20,034 nucleotides of DNA. Source: JBBRMY01 sp038230595. Lineage in GTDB: Bacteria; Bacteroidota; Ignavibacteria; Tepidaquicellales; Tepidaquicellaceae. The DNA is taken from the NCBI GenBank assembly GCA_038230595.1, contig JBBRMY010000034.1, positions 1 through 20,034 on the forward strand, given 5' to 3'. Below are positions 8,636-17,324 of this stretch, piece after piece. The notes beneath the pieces are model-generated. The model had not been told where the DNA came from and ran no database searches. It worked only from the letters and a program-made list of their open reading frames with translations. Both the position numbers and the translations under genes were made by a program. Each line of letters starts with the position of its first letter. The first letter of the stretch is position 1.

Positions 8636-10023
8636 TGATAGACCTGAACGATCTTTTTAAAATTGAAACAAAAGGATTTTACAATATAGAAAAGCTGGAT
8701 AAAATATCGTTTGAAAAAGCTGCCATTGATTCAAGAACTGCAGGGAAGAAAGATCTATTCTTTGCTGTTAAAGGAGATAATACGGATGGACATAAATACT
8801 TAAAGAATGTTTTTTCAAAAGGAATAGCAGCTGCAGTAGTAGACGAAAAATGGTTTAAAAAAAACAAAAAGAATTTTAAAAATAACAGTTTTATAATAAC
8901 AACTGATACCATCAGAACTTTAGGTGAGCTTGCAGCTAATTACAGACAAAAATTCACAATACCCGTTATATGTGTCGGAGGCAGCAATGGAAAAACAACT
9001 ACGAAAGATCTGATAGCTTCAGTTCTGTCACAAAAATATAAAGTACATAAGACAGAAGGAAATTTTAATAATCATATAGGACTGCCGCTGGTTCTTTTAG
9101 CAATGAAAGAAGATTCAGAGATCTGCGTACTTGAGGCAGGAGCCAATCATTTTGGTGAGATAAAATATCTTTGCGATATTGCAAAGCCGACTGCGGGAAT
9201 AGTAACAAATATTGGAAGAGAACATCTTGAATTTTTTAAAAGCCTTTCCGGAGTAGCGAAAGCAGAATTTGAACTCTATGATCATTTGATAAAAAATAAT
9301 GGTTTTTGCTTTTTTAATCTTGATGATGACCATATCAGGAATTATGCAGAGAAGAAAGCAAACAAAAAATCAAGGCTGACCTATTCATACAAGCACCGGA
9401 CTGCGGTGAAAGGAAATTTTGTAAAGTACAGTAATAACTTTGAGCCGATAATAAAAATAAAATCTAAAGCATCTGAATTCGAAGCAAAGATTTCAACTTT
9501 TGGAAAGCATTCTATTTACAATGGAATTTCTGCTGTTGCAGTTGGGCTGCATTATGGATTAAATGCTTTGCAAATAAGAAAAGGTCTTTCAGGATTTGTA
9601 GCATCTAGTTCTAAAAGAATGGAGCTTTTAAAAAGCAGAAGAGGCGTTACAATAATAAATGATACTTATAACAGTAACCCTGATTCTGTGAAGATGGGAA
9701 TTGAAACAATTAAAGAGTATAACACAATTGGAAAGAAATTTGTGATCCTTGGTGATATGCTTGAGCTTGGTAAGTCATCAGGAAAAGAACATACAAATAT
9801 TGGTAAGATAGTAAAAGAAAATAAGCTTAATAATTTATACACATTTGGAAAAGAATCCTATAATACTTTTTTATCGGCAGCAGGAATTGAAAATAATATT
9901 CACTTCGAAGATAAAAAAGATCTGGGAAATGAAATTGCATCACGAGCTGAAAAAGGAGATGTAATCTACCTGAAGGGCTCAAGAGGAATGAAGATGGAAG
10001 AAGTTATTCAATACATTAAATAA
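8635..10023 (+). CDS. murF: UDP-MurNAc-tripeptide:D-alanyl-D-alanine ligase MurF
   Basis: Adds D-Ala-D-Ala to complete the UDP-MurNAc-pentapeptide in the cytoplasm. It has 462 residues, close to the family norm of about 450. The N-terminal domain (about 25-70) visibly parallels that of MurE next door (DSR, then DLFFAVKGD). The ATP loop GGSNGKTTTKD is at 115-125; the S-N-G form is typical of MurF. Further MurF features are GNFNNHIGLPL (142-152), LEAGANHFGEI (166-176), TNIGREHLE (191-199) and the NDTYNSNPDS motif encoded near 9660. The start ATG overlaps the murE stop by one base (TAATG), so translation is probably coupled. It lies between murE and mraY, as in proteobacterial clusters. Confidence 0.96.
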   Translation: MIDLNDLFKIETKGFYNIEKLDKISFEKAAIDSRTAGKKDLFFAVKGDNTDGHKYLKNVFSKGIAAAVVDEKWFKKNKKNFKNNSFIITTDTIRTLGELAANYRQKFTIPVICVGGSNGKTTTKDLIASVLSQKYKVHKTEGNFNNHIGLPLVLLAMKEDSEICVLEAGANHFGEIKYLCDIAKPTAGIVTNIGREHLEFFKSLSGVAKAEFELYDHLIKNNGFCFFNLDDDHIRNYAEKKANKKSRLTYSYKHRTAVKGNFVKYSNNFEPIIKIKSKASEFEAKISTFGKHSIYNGISAVAVGLHYGLNALQIRKGLSGFVASSSKRMELLKSRRGVTIINDTYNSNPDSVKMGIETIKEYNTIGKKFVILGDMLELGKSSGKEHTNIGKIVKENKLNNLYTFGKESYNTFLSAAGIENNIHFEDKKDLGNEIASRAEKGDVIYLKGSRGMKMEEVIQYIK

Positions 10024-10026
10024 AGA

Positions 10027-11136
10027 ATGTTATACAGACTCGCAGAATATATTAATGTAAAACTTCATCCGCCGGGATTTGATATTTTCAAATATCTGAC
10101 ATTCCGTTCTGCAGCTGCGGCTATAACAGCATTATTGTTCTGCTTTATACTGGGACCAAAAATAATAAGTATTCTGAAAAAGCGTCAGATAGGAGAAGCC
10201 AGAAAAGAAGACGGACCAAAATTTCATTGGTCAAAAGCAGGAACTCCAACAATGGGAGGGTTTATAATACTTATTGCAGTGCTGTTAGCAGTTCTATGCT
10301 GGGGAGATCTTTCAAATACATATGTTCTTATTATGATTTTTGTAACTGTGGCATTGGGAGCAGTAGGGTTTATTGATGATTATTTAAAAGTTGTAAAAAA
10401 ATATCAAACAGGTCTTGTTGCAAAGTATAAGCTTATGGGACAGCTTTTTGTGGGATTGGTAGTAGGCGGATGCATTTATTTTCTGCCTGAGTTTGATTCA
10501 ATAAATTCTATAACTACAATTCCTTTTTTGAAAAATTTCGAATTCGATTTTTCATTTTTCTACATTCCAATTGTGGTATTTATTATAGTGGCAACTTCTA
10601 ATGCTGTAAATCTTACTGATGGACTTGACGGACTTGCAACCGGAACAGTTGGTATCGTAGCTTTAACTATTGGTATAATTGCATATGTTTCCGGAAATGT
10701 TGAGCTGTCAAAATATCTTAACATAATTTATCTAAAAGGAAATGGCGAACTCACAATTTATTGTACAGCACTCGCCGGAGCTTCACTGGGATTTCTCTGG
10801 TATAACTCATATCCTGCCCAGGTATTTATGGGGGATACAGGAAGTCTTGCACTTGGGGGAGCTATAGGAACTTTATGCGTACTTGTAAAGAAAGAGTTAC
10901 TGCTTCCGCTACTTGGCGGAATATTTTTTGTGGAAACGATCTCAGTTCTTATTCAGAGATATTATTTTAAGTATACGAAAAGCAGAACAGGAGAGGGTAA
11001 GAGAATATTTAAAATGGCTCCGCTTCATCATCACTTTGAAATGAAAGGCGTTCCGGAGCCGAAAATAGTAACTAGATTTTATATAGTAGCAATTATACTT
11101 GCTATCATGGCACTTGCAACATTTAAAGTCAGGTAA
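10027..11136 (+). CDS. mraY: Phospho-N-acetylmuramoyl-pentapeptide transferase MraY
   Basis: Polytopic membrane enzyme that moves phospho-MurNAc-pentapeptide onto undecaprenyl phosphate, making lipid I. The 369 residues and about ten hydrophobic segments fit the family. Signature stretches: KEDGPKFHWSKAGTPTMGG (60-78), the Asp pair FIDDYLK (D117, D118), NLTDGLDGLATG (195-206, catalytic-site aspartate D198), FMGDTGSLALGG (268-279) and the HHH motif APLHHHFE (H334-H336). These carry the magnesium- and substrate-binding residues known from MraY structures, and none is missing. It starts at ATG 3 nt after murF and ends 2 nt before murD. Confidence 0.98.
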   Translation: MLYRLAEYINVKLHPPGFDIFKYLTFRSAAAAITALLFCFILGPKIISILKKRQIGEARKEDGPKFHWSKAGTPTMGGFIILIAVLLAVLCWGDLSNTYVLIMIFVTVALGAVGFIDDYLKVVKKYQTGLVAKYKLMGQLFVGLVVGGCIYFLPEFDSINSITTIPFLKNFEFDFSFFYIPIVVFIIVATSNAVNLTDGLDGLATGTVGIVALTIGIIAYVSGNVELSKYLNIIYLKGNGELTIYCTALAGASLGFLWYNSYPAQVFMGDTGSLALGGAIGTLCVLVKKELLLPLLGGIFFVETISVLIQRYYFKYTKSRTGEGKRIFKMAPLHHHFEMKGVPEPKIVTRFYIVAIILAIMALATFKVR

Positions 11137-11138
11137 GA

Positions 11139-12518
11139 TTGGATAAATCAGAGATCAAAAATAAAAAAATATCTGTACTTGGAGCCGGAAGAAGCGGAAT
11201 GGCAGCTGCAAAATTATTAGCCAGGAACGGAGCTCAAATATTTTTAAGTGATGGAACCGATATAGGAAAGCTACCATATTTTAGTGAAACTGAACTTAAA
11301 GAAGCCGGAGTTGAATTTGAAACAGGTAATGACAGTGATAAGATCTATAATGCTGACCTATTGATCACAAGTCCGGGAATAAAGCCAAACAGCGAGATAT
11401 TACAAAAAGCATTAGCAAAAAATATAAAAGTAATTTCCGAAGTTGAAGCAGCTTCATGGTTCTGTAAAGCACCTATTGCAGGAATAACCGGAACTAACGG
11501 AAAAACTACAACAACAGAATTAACGGGAGAGATATTCAGAGCTTCCGGAAGAAAAACGGAAGTTTGCGGAAATGTAGGAGTTGCATTTTCGGAGGTTGCA
11601 GAAAACCTTGATGAAAATTCTTTCGCGATTCTGGAATTAAGCAGCTTTCAACTTGAGAATATAAATGAGCTAAAGCCAAATGCCGCAGTAATTTTAAATA
11701 TAACACCTGATCATATTGACTGGCATGGAAGTCTGGAGAGTTATACTGCAGCTAAGTTCAAAATAAATATGAATCAGGATGACAATGATCTATTTGTAAT
11801 AAATGCAGATGATGAAGTGCTTTTGAAGCATTCAAAAGATGCTAACGGAATAAAGGCAGGCATTACACTGGGAAATACTGCTGAAAGAAATATTTTTGAA
11901 AGAGGATGTTATTTAAAGAATGATGAAATTATATATTTTGATAAAAAATCTGAAGAGAAGATCATCAATAAAGATGAAATTAAAATTAAGGGTGACCACA
12001 ATATCTATAATTCAATGGCAGGCATAACAATAGCCAAGCATTTCGGAATATCGAATGAGATCATTAGTAAAGCATTGAATGAATTTTCGGGAGTTGAGCA
12101 CAGGCTCGAGCCTTCAGGAACAATAAAAGGAATTACTTTTTATAATGACTCTAAAGCAACCAATATAGATTCACTTAAAGTTGCATTAAAGACATTTAAA
12201 GAAAACGTAATACTAATTCTTGGCGGAAAGAAATCAGATAATGACTATTCTGGCTTAAAAGAACTTGTTTCCGGAAGAGTAAAAAAAATAATAGCATTAG
12301 GGGAAGATAAGGAAAAAATATTTAGTTCAATGTCAGGGTTTGTTAAAGTTGAAAAGTCTGAAACATTTGAGAATGCAGTTAGAGCAGCATATCATTCTGC
12401 ATCTTCCGGTGATGTTGTACTTTTTTCACCGGCATGCAAGAGCTTTGATATGTTCAACAACTATGAAGAAAGAGGAAAAGAATTTAAAAGAATTGTGCAA
12501 TCAATAAAGAATGAATAA
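11139..12518 (+). CDS. murD: UDP-MurNAc-L-alanine:D-glutamate ligase MurD
   Basis: Adds the second stem-peptide residue, D-glutamate, in the cytoplasm. The 459 residues carry an N-terminal nucleotide-fold motif SVLGAGRSGMAAAKLL (12-27), the ATP loop GITGTNGKTTT (115-125), ELSSFQLE (166-173), NITPDHIDWHGS (187-198), the probable carbamylated lysine K206 in AAKFK, and a C-terminal GVEHRLE plus YNDSKATN region typical of MurD. The start is TTG two bases after the mraY stop; an in-frame TAA at 11124-11126 rules out any upstream ATG, and a later start would cut into the first domain. The 3' end overlaps ftsW by 8 nt. Confidence 0.96.
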   Translation: MDKSEIKNKKISVLGAGRSGMAAAKLLARNGAQIFLSDGTDIGKLPYFSETELKEAGVEFETGNDSDKIYNADLLITSPGIKPNSEILQKALAKNIKVISEVEAASWFCKAPIAGITGTNGKTTTTELTGEIFRASGRKTEVCGNVGVAFSEVAENLDENSFAILELSSFQLENINELKPNAAVILNITPDHIDWHGSLESYTAAKFKINMNQDDNDLFVINADDEVLLKHSKDANGIKAGITLGNTAERNIFERGCYLKNDEIIYFDKKSEEKIINKDEIKIKGDHNIYNSMAGITIAKHFGISNEIISKALNEFSGVEHRLEPSGTIKGITFYNDSKATNIDSLKVALKTFKENVILILGGKKSDNDYSGLKELVSGRVKKIIALGEDKEKIFSSMSGFVKVEKSETFENAVRAAYHSASSGDVVLFSPACKSFDMFNNYEERGKEFKRIVQSIKNE

Positions 12519-13632
12519 AAACTATAAAATAGACATTCTGATATTACTGCCGATACTATTGATGATGCTGTTCAGCATCAGCGCTGTGTTTAGCGCGAGC
12601 TCTTCCTTTTCCATGGAAAAGTTTTCTGATCCGAATGCTCTTTTCAGAAATCATGCTTTTAAAGTTCTTGGAGGTTTAGTTCTTATTTTTGTGTTTACAA
12701 AGATTGATTATAAAGTAATTCAAAAATATTCCAAGCTTATAATTTGGATAGCCGTTGTAATGCTTGCATTTGTTTTCATTTTCAGTTCAGGTCCTGTAAA
12801 AGGAGCAAGCAGATGGATCCAGGTTGGTCCTCTTAGCTTTCAGCCTTCGGATTTTGCAAAGTATGCACTTATAATTTATCTGTCAGCTCTGTTAGCAAGA
12901 AAAAAAGATTATATACAGCTTTTGTTCAAAGGGTACTTACCAGTTCTTTTTTATATATTGCTTGTTACAGCACTTGTTGCCATGCAGCCAAATTTTTCAG
13001 TTTCACTGATAATATTTACAACAAGCATATTAATGCTTTTACTCACAGAAGCAAAAGTGAAGCATGTATTCTTCACACTGTTAGGTCTACTGCCGGTAGG
13101 AATTTTGTTCGTGCTTTCAAAAGGATATATACTTGAGAGATTAAGTTCACACTCTGAATATACTTCGGGGGGAAATTCAAATTACCAGCTTCAGCAGGCA
13201 ATAATTGGTTTCGGTAATGGAGGTTTTTTCGGAATAGGTCCCGGGCATTCTAATCAGCGTGAATTTTTTCTTCCGGAAGCCTATGGTGATTTTATATTTT
13301 CAATTATCGGTGAAGAATACGGATTTATAGGAACAATAATAATTGTAGCATTATTCGGACTGCTGCTTTACAGAGGATATAAAACAGCCCGGACAGTTGA
13401 AGATGATTTTGGTAAATATCTTGCATTCGGAATTACAACACTTTTAACGTTCTATGCAATTATAAATATGTCGGTTGCTACAGGAGTAATACCAACAACC
13501 GGAGTGCCAATGCCATTTGTTAGTTACGGGGGAACTGCATTATTTCTTAATGCGATGGCTGCCGGAATATTGCTAAACATTTCATCGCATAGAAAAAGAG
13601 AGGCAAAGTTAACTGTGCTTAGAACTGCATGA
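12511..13632 (+). CDS. ftsW: Septal peptidoglycan glycosyltransferase FtsW (SEDS family)
   Basis: Polymerises lipid II at the septum together with FtsI. A 373-residue polytopic membrane protein with about ten hydrophobic helices. The SEDS signatures are KGASRWIQVGPLSFQPSDFAK (within 98-117), GFGNGGFFGIGPGHSNQ (233-249), PEAYGDFIFSIIGEEYGFIG (255-274), in which D260 matches the catalytic aspartate known in FtsW/RodA, and VIPTTGVPMPFVSYGG near the C-terminus. Where many SEDS proteins have a QPDxGT-like stretch, this one reads QPNFSVS (159-165). RodA is the close paralogue; the dcw position between murD and murG favours FtsW. It starts inside the end of murD and overlaps murG by 4 nt. Confidence 0.95.
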   Translation: MNKNYKIDILILLPILLMMLFSISAVFSASSSFSMEKFSDPNALFRNHAFKVLGGLVLIFVFTKIDYKVIQKYSKLIIWIAVVMLAFVFIFSSGPVKGASRWIQVGPLSFQPSDFAKYALIIYLSALLARKKDYIQLLFKGYLPVLFYILLVTALVAMQPNFSVSLIIFTTSILMLLLTEAKVKHVFFTLLGLLPVGILFVLSKGYILERLSSHSEYTSGGNSNYQLQQAIIGFGNGGFFGIGPGHSNQREFFLPEAYGDFIFSIIGEEYGFIGTIIIVALFGLLLYRGYKTARTVEDDFGKYLAFGITTLLTFYAIINMSVATGVIPTTGVPMPFVSYGGTALFLNAMAAGILLNISSHRKREAKLTVLRTA

Positions 13633-14738
13633 TGAAAATCTTATTTGCTGCAGGAGGAACGGGCGGGCATATATTCCCTGCAATTTCTATAGCAGATGAG
13701 TTAAGAAAAAAGAAATCGGATACAGAAATACTTTTTGTAGGGGCTAAAGGAAGAATTGAGGAAAAAATAGTACCCTCAAATAATTACAGGCTAGAGACAA
13801 TAAACCTTACAGGATTTGACAGACAAAAGTTCTTTAAAAATGCCGGACTGCCATTTAAGATAATCGGAGCACTGAGAAGATGCTTTACAATTCTCAGAAA
13901 ATTCAAGCCCGATGTTGTTGTTGGAACAGGAGGCTTTGTATGCGGACCGCTGGTTTATGCAGCAAGCGTTCTGAGAATACCAACTGTGATACAGGAAGGT
14001 AATGAATTTCCGGGTAAAACAATAAAATTCCTGGCACCAAGATCAGATCTTGTAATCATCAACTTTAATGAGACAAGGAAATTTCTGAGAACGAGGGCTG
14101 AAATACAGCAGATATCACATCCCATAAGGATGAACTTAAAAAAGATCGATAGAAATGCTGCAGCAAAAGTATTTGGATTAGAAGCACAGAATAAAACAAT
14201 ATTTGTATTTGGAGGAAGTCAGGGCGCAAGAGGAATAAACCATGCAGTAGAGGAAATTGCAGAAAAGCTTTTTGAAAACAGTTTTAATATTCTCTGGCAG
14301 GCGGGCAGATCAGATACTGAAAGACTTAAAGAAAAGTTTAAGGATAAAGGTGACAGAATAAAAGTAATGGAGTTCATTGAAAACATGGAAGCAGCTTATT
14401 CAGCAAGTGACCTGCTGGTGTGCAGAGCAGGAATAACAAGTATTATGGAGATCGCTTATTTGAAAATGCCGGCAATATTAGTTCCTCTTCCTACTTCAGC
14501 TGAGAATCATCAGGAGCTGAATGCAAGAAGCATTGAGAGGATAAACGGGGCTTCAGTAATATTGCAAAGAGAGCTGAAAGATAAATTATATAATGAGATT
14601 ACGAAGCTATTGAGTAATGAAACAAAGCTGAAAGAATATTCTGAAAATGTAAATAAAATATCCGATATAAATGCAGCAAGCAAGATAGCGGATAAAATTA
14701 TAAACATATACAAGATCAATGAAGGAAAGAATTTATAA
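13629..14738 (+). CDS. murG: UDP-GlcNAc:lipid I N-acetylglucosaminyltransferase MurG
   Basis: Peripheral membrane GT-B glycosyltransferase that converts lipid I to lipid II on the inner face. It has 369 residues. The N-terminal FAAGGTGGHIFPA motif (6-18, with H14) binds lipid I and diphosphate, VGTGGFVCGP is at 98-107, and QEGNEFPGK (122-130) replaces the more common HEQN-PG form. The second domain has GGSQGARG (195-202), RAGITSIMEIA (266-276) with the UDP-ribose-binding glutamate E274, and PLPTSAENHQELNA (286-299). Two ATG codons are in tandem (13629 and 13632); the first makes the ATGA overlap with the ftsW stop, while the second gives MKILFAAGG, so the start is uncertain by one codon. The 3' end overlaps the next gene by 20 nt. 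Confidence 0.96.
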   Translation: MMKILFAAGGTGGHIFPAISIADELRKKKSDTEILFVGAKGRIEEKIVPSNNYRLETINLTGFDRQKFFKNAGLPFKIIGALRRCFTILRKFKPDVVVGTGGFVCGPLVYAASVLRIPTVIQEGNEFPGKTIKFLAPRSDLVIINFNETRKFLRTRAEIQQISHPIRMNLKKIDRNAAAKVFGLEAQNKTIFVFGGSQGARGINHAVEEIAEKLFENSFNILWQAGRSDTERLKEKFKDKGDRIKVMEFIENMEAAYSASDLLVCRAGITSIMEIAYLKMPAILVPLPTSAENHQELNARSIERINGASVILQRELKDKLYNEITKLLSNETKLKEYSENVNKISDINAASKIADKIINIYKINEGKNL

Positions 14739-15186
14739 ATATAAGCTGGATTTTTATTATAAATCCCTGATCATTTATTTTGCCGCCTTCATACTTTATG
14801 CTCTGGTAAGGGGGACATATAATGGTCCAAACTTCCAGATAATCTTTAATGATCCGATAATTTATATTTTTTTATTATTCATATTGTTTTTTTTAATAGC
14901 GCTGATCTCATACACTATAAGAGCCAGGATACTGATATTTAATGACCAGGGAATAATACTTAAGAACAGGTTTGGAGAAAGAAGTATAAAGTATGATGAG
15001 ATTATTTCTGTAAAGTTCTCAAGAATGAGAGTGGACAGGAGAAGAGATCCAAACAGAGTCAGAGTTGCAGGACTAAAATTAAAGAACAGAAAAAGACTAT
15101 TAAGAATAAGGCTAAATGATTTTGATAATGATAAAGCATTATACAATGAATTTTTTGCGCTGTCTAAAACCAAAGTACCTGCCTAA
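14719..15186 (+). CDS. Uncharacterised two-helix membrane protein, possible PH-like domain
   Basis: I do not recognise this 155-residue protein, and it is not one of the standard dcw genes. It has a basic N-terminus (MKERIYKYK), a hydrophobic helix at about 15-31, a short loop, a second helix at about 46-66, and a soluble basic C-terminal part at about 68-150. By the positive-inside rule both ends should be cytoplasmic. The C-terminal part has alternating beta-like strands (ARILIFNDQGIILKNRFGE, then SIKYDEIISVKF), very basic segments (SRMRVDRRRD, LKNRKRLLRIRL) and a last helix-like stretch. This layout resembles small bacterial PH-domain membrane proteins, but that is a pattern judgement without an alignment. 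The ATG lies 20 nt inside murG and the stop shares a base with the murC ATG, so it is embedded in the operon. A role in envelope synthesis or division is inferred from context only. Confidence 0.85.
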   Translation: MKERIYKYKLDFYYKSLIIYFAAFILYALVRGTYNGPNFQIIFNDPIIYIFLLFILFFLIALISYTIRARILIFNDQGIILKNRFGERSIKYDEIISVKFSRMRVDRRRDPNRVRVAGLKLKNRKRLLRIRLNDFDNDKALYNEFFALSKTKVPA

Positions 15187-16559
15187 TGCCGGATATGTTT
15201 GAAAATATAAAAAATATTTATTTTTCCGGGATAGGCGGGATAGGCATGAGCGGACTTGCAAATTATCTTCTTGAAAAAGGATATAATGTTTCAGGCAGCG
15301 ATGCTATACAGACTGCTATAACGGACAGTCTAACTGCAAAGGGAGCAAAAATAAATTATGAGCAGAATGGAAATAGTATTACAAAAGAAACTGATCTGAT
15401 AATTTATACAGCTGCTGTAAAAAAGGATAACCCTGAATACAGTAAAGGGAAAGAGCTTGGAATAAAAATGGTAAAGAGAGCAGCAGCCCTTGGCGAAATT
15501 GTAAATAAGGATAAGCTACTCTCAGTCAGCGGAACGCACGGAAAGACAACAACCACTTCCATGACTGCTAAAATATTTATTGATGCAAATGCAGATCCGA
15601 CAGTATTTGTAGGAGGAAGCCTGGATTTTCTAAAAGGTGCAGCTTCCAGGGCAGGGAATAAAAATATTTCGATAGTTGAAGCAGATGAATATGACAGAAG
15701 CTTTCACACGCTTAATTCAGATGTGATCATAATTACAAATATAGAAGAAGATCACCTCGATATATATAAGGATATTGAAGATATTAAAGAAAGCTTTAAA
15801 AAGTTCATTTCTGTTTCAAAGCCGGACTGCACGATCATCGCATGCGGCGATGATGAAAACATCAGGGAAGTTTTAGAGGTGGCAAAAGACAAGAAAAAGA
15901 TCCTTTATGGATTCGGGAATGGCAATGATGAAAAGATAACAGATGTAAGATCTTCTGAGAACAAAACATCATTCAATCTTAATTCAGAGCATATAGAGTT
16001 AAGTGCTAAAGGGAGACATAATATTTTAAATTCATCATCAGCTTTTATTACAGCAAAACTTTGCGGACTTGACCTGAATATTACAAAAAACAGCTTAAAG
16101 GAATTTAAAGGAGTGAGCAGAAGGCTTGAGCTTAAGTATTCAAATTCAGTAACCGTTTATGATGACTATGCTCATCATCCGACTGAAGTCAGGGCTACTC
16201 TGGAAGCGATAAGAAGCAGCGGGAATAGCAGAATAATTACAATATTTCAGCCGCATTTGTTTTCAAGAACACGTGACTTTTATAAGGATTTTGCAAATGC
16301 ACTTTCTGATACCGATATTCTTATACTGGGTAAAATTTATCCTGCCAGAGAAAAAGAGATAACGGGCATTACAAGCAAACTGATCATGCAAGAAATGTCA
16401 AAAGACATTGAAACATATTATAAAGAAGCGAAAGCTGAAATATTTACAGAACTGAACAGAATTAAAAAAGAAGGTGACGTTCTGATCTTTATGGGTGCAG
16501 GAAATATAACTGACCAGTGCAAAGAATATGTCGAAATATTGAAGAGCCATGAAGTCTAA
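15186..16559 (+). CDS. murC: UDP-N-acetylmuramate:L-alanine ligase MurC
   Basis: First amino-acid ligase of the pathway, adding L-Ala to UDP-MurNAc in the cytoplasm. It has 457 residues. The N-terminal UDP-binding motif FSGIGGIGMSGLA is at 13-25 and the ATP loop SGTHGKTTTT at 115-124, where the T-H-G form is typical of MurC. VEADEYDRSF is at 164-173, EEDHLDIY at 187-194, and the MurC-specific DDYAHHPTEV at 326-335, followed by FQPHLFSRTRDF. No key residue is missing. The ATG shares one base with the stop of the preceding membrane-protein gene, and the 3' end overlaps ftsQ by 11 nt. murB and ddl, which often follow murC, are not here. Confidence 0.97.
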   Translation: MPDMFENIKNIYFSGIGGIGMSGLANYLLEKGYNVSGSDAIQTAITDSLTAKGAKINYEQNGNSITKETDLIIYTAAVKKDNPEYSKGKELGIKMVKRAAALGEIVNKDKLLSVSGTHGKTTTTSMTAKIFIDANADPTVFVGGSLDFLKGAASRAGNKNISIVEADEYDRSFHTLNSDVIIITNIEEDHLDIYKDIEDIKESFKKFISVSKPDCTIIACGDDENIREVLEVAKDKKKILYGFGNGNDEKITDVRSSENKTSFNLNSEHIELSAKGRHNILNSSSAFITAKLCGLDLNITKNSLKEFKGVSRRLELKYSNSVTVYDDYAHHPTEVRATLEAIRSSGNSRIITIFQPHLFSRTRDFYKDFANALSDTDILILGKIYPAREKEITGITSKLIMQEMSKDIETYYKEAKAEIFTELNRIKKEGDVLIFMGAGNITDQCKEYVEILKSHEV

Positions 16560-17322
16560 TTTTAAAATATTATCCTTAATACTTGCAGCCGGAATTATAG
16601 TAATATCTTCCGTTGTATTTGCAAATAAATGGAGATCAGATAATAAATATGAGAAAATAACTTTGACCGGAAATAATACAATATCGAGAGATGAGATACT
16701 CGCAATTGCCCGGCTTAAAGACAGTACCGGTTCAACTGATGATCTGAATTTAAAAATAATACAGGACAGGATCTCAAAACACCCTGAAATAAAAAAAGTA
16801 TTTGTCAGTAAAGAGCCGCCGGCTGAACTGAAAATAGATATTATTGAAAAGCGTCCGGCTGCAATTTTGAATTCAGGAAGCGATATAAAACTTATTGATA
16901 ACGAGCTGGAAATATTTCCATATAAGAATACTGAAAAGCTTAGTGATCTGCCGGTAATATCCGGAGTGACAATGAATACACAGAAGACAAATGAAGCTTC
17001 TTATAACATGGATCAGCTGAGGACAGCGTTATTCATACTTATTAATGCGGGAAAGAAAAGCAGGTTACTTTATAATAATATATCAGAAATTAATTTTTCT
17101 AACCCAAATTGCATAACAGTGTATTCAAATGATAATGCTATCCCATTTCTATTTCCAAGCGGCGGTGATCTCTCAAATAAAGATTATCAGAAAGAGATCC
17201 TTAATAAGCTGAATGTTTTTGATGCAATATTAAGGCAGAAAAGCAATGAGCTGGAAAAAAGTAAGATACAGTTTATAGATCTGAGATTTTCGAATCAGGC
17301 TGTTGTAAATTATAAACAATAA
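16549..17322 (+). CDS. ftsQ: Cell division protein FtsQ/DivIB
   Basis: Bitopic divisome scaffold that binds FtsL and FtsB. The 257-residue protein has a short cytoplasmic tail, one membrane helix at about 6-25, and a periplasmic POTRA domain at about 34-103. The POTRA pattern is clear: ITLTGNNTISRDEIL, then HPEIKKVFVSKEPPAELKI, then IIEKRPAAIL. The following beta domain ends with the typical IDLRFSNQAVV segment at 243-253. Family members diverge strongly, so the call uses the POTRA pattern, topology and the slot between murC and ftsA. It starts 11 nt inside murC and ends 2 nt before ftsA. Confidence 0.93.
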   Translation: MKSNFKILSLILAAGIIVISSVVFANKWRSDNKYEKITLTGNNTISRDEILAIARLKDSTGSTDDLNLKIIQDRISKHPEIKKVFVSKEPPAELKIDIIEKRPAAILNSGSDIKLIDNELEIFPYKNTEKLSDLPVISGVTMNTQKTNEASYNMDQLRTALFILINAGKKSRLLYNNISEINFSNPNCITVYSNDNAIPFLFPSGGDLSNKDYQKEILNKLNVFDAILRQKSNELEKSKIQFIDLRFSNQAVVNYKQ

Positions 17323-17324
17323 TA

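Noticed and set aside
14862..15173. Antisense open frame of 103 codons opposite the unnamed membrane-protein gene
   Set aside because: I considered whether the minus-strand frame is the real gene. The + strand frame fits the operon (overlaps with both neighbours) and has coherent topology, while the minus frame is L/S/F-rich with no promoter.
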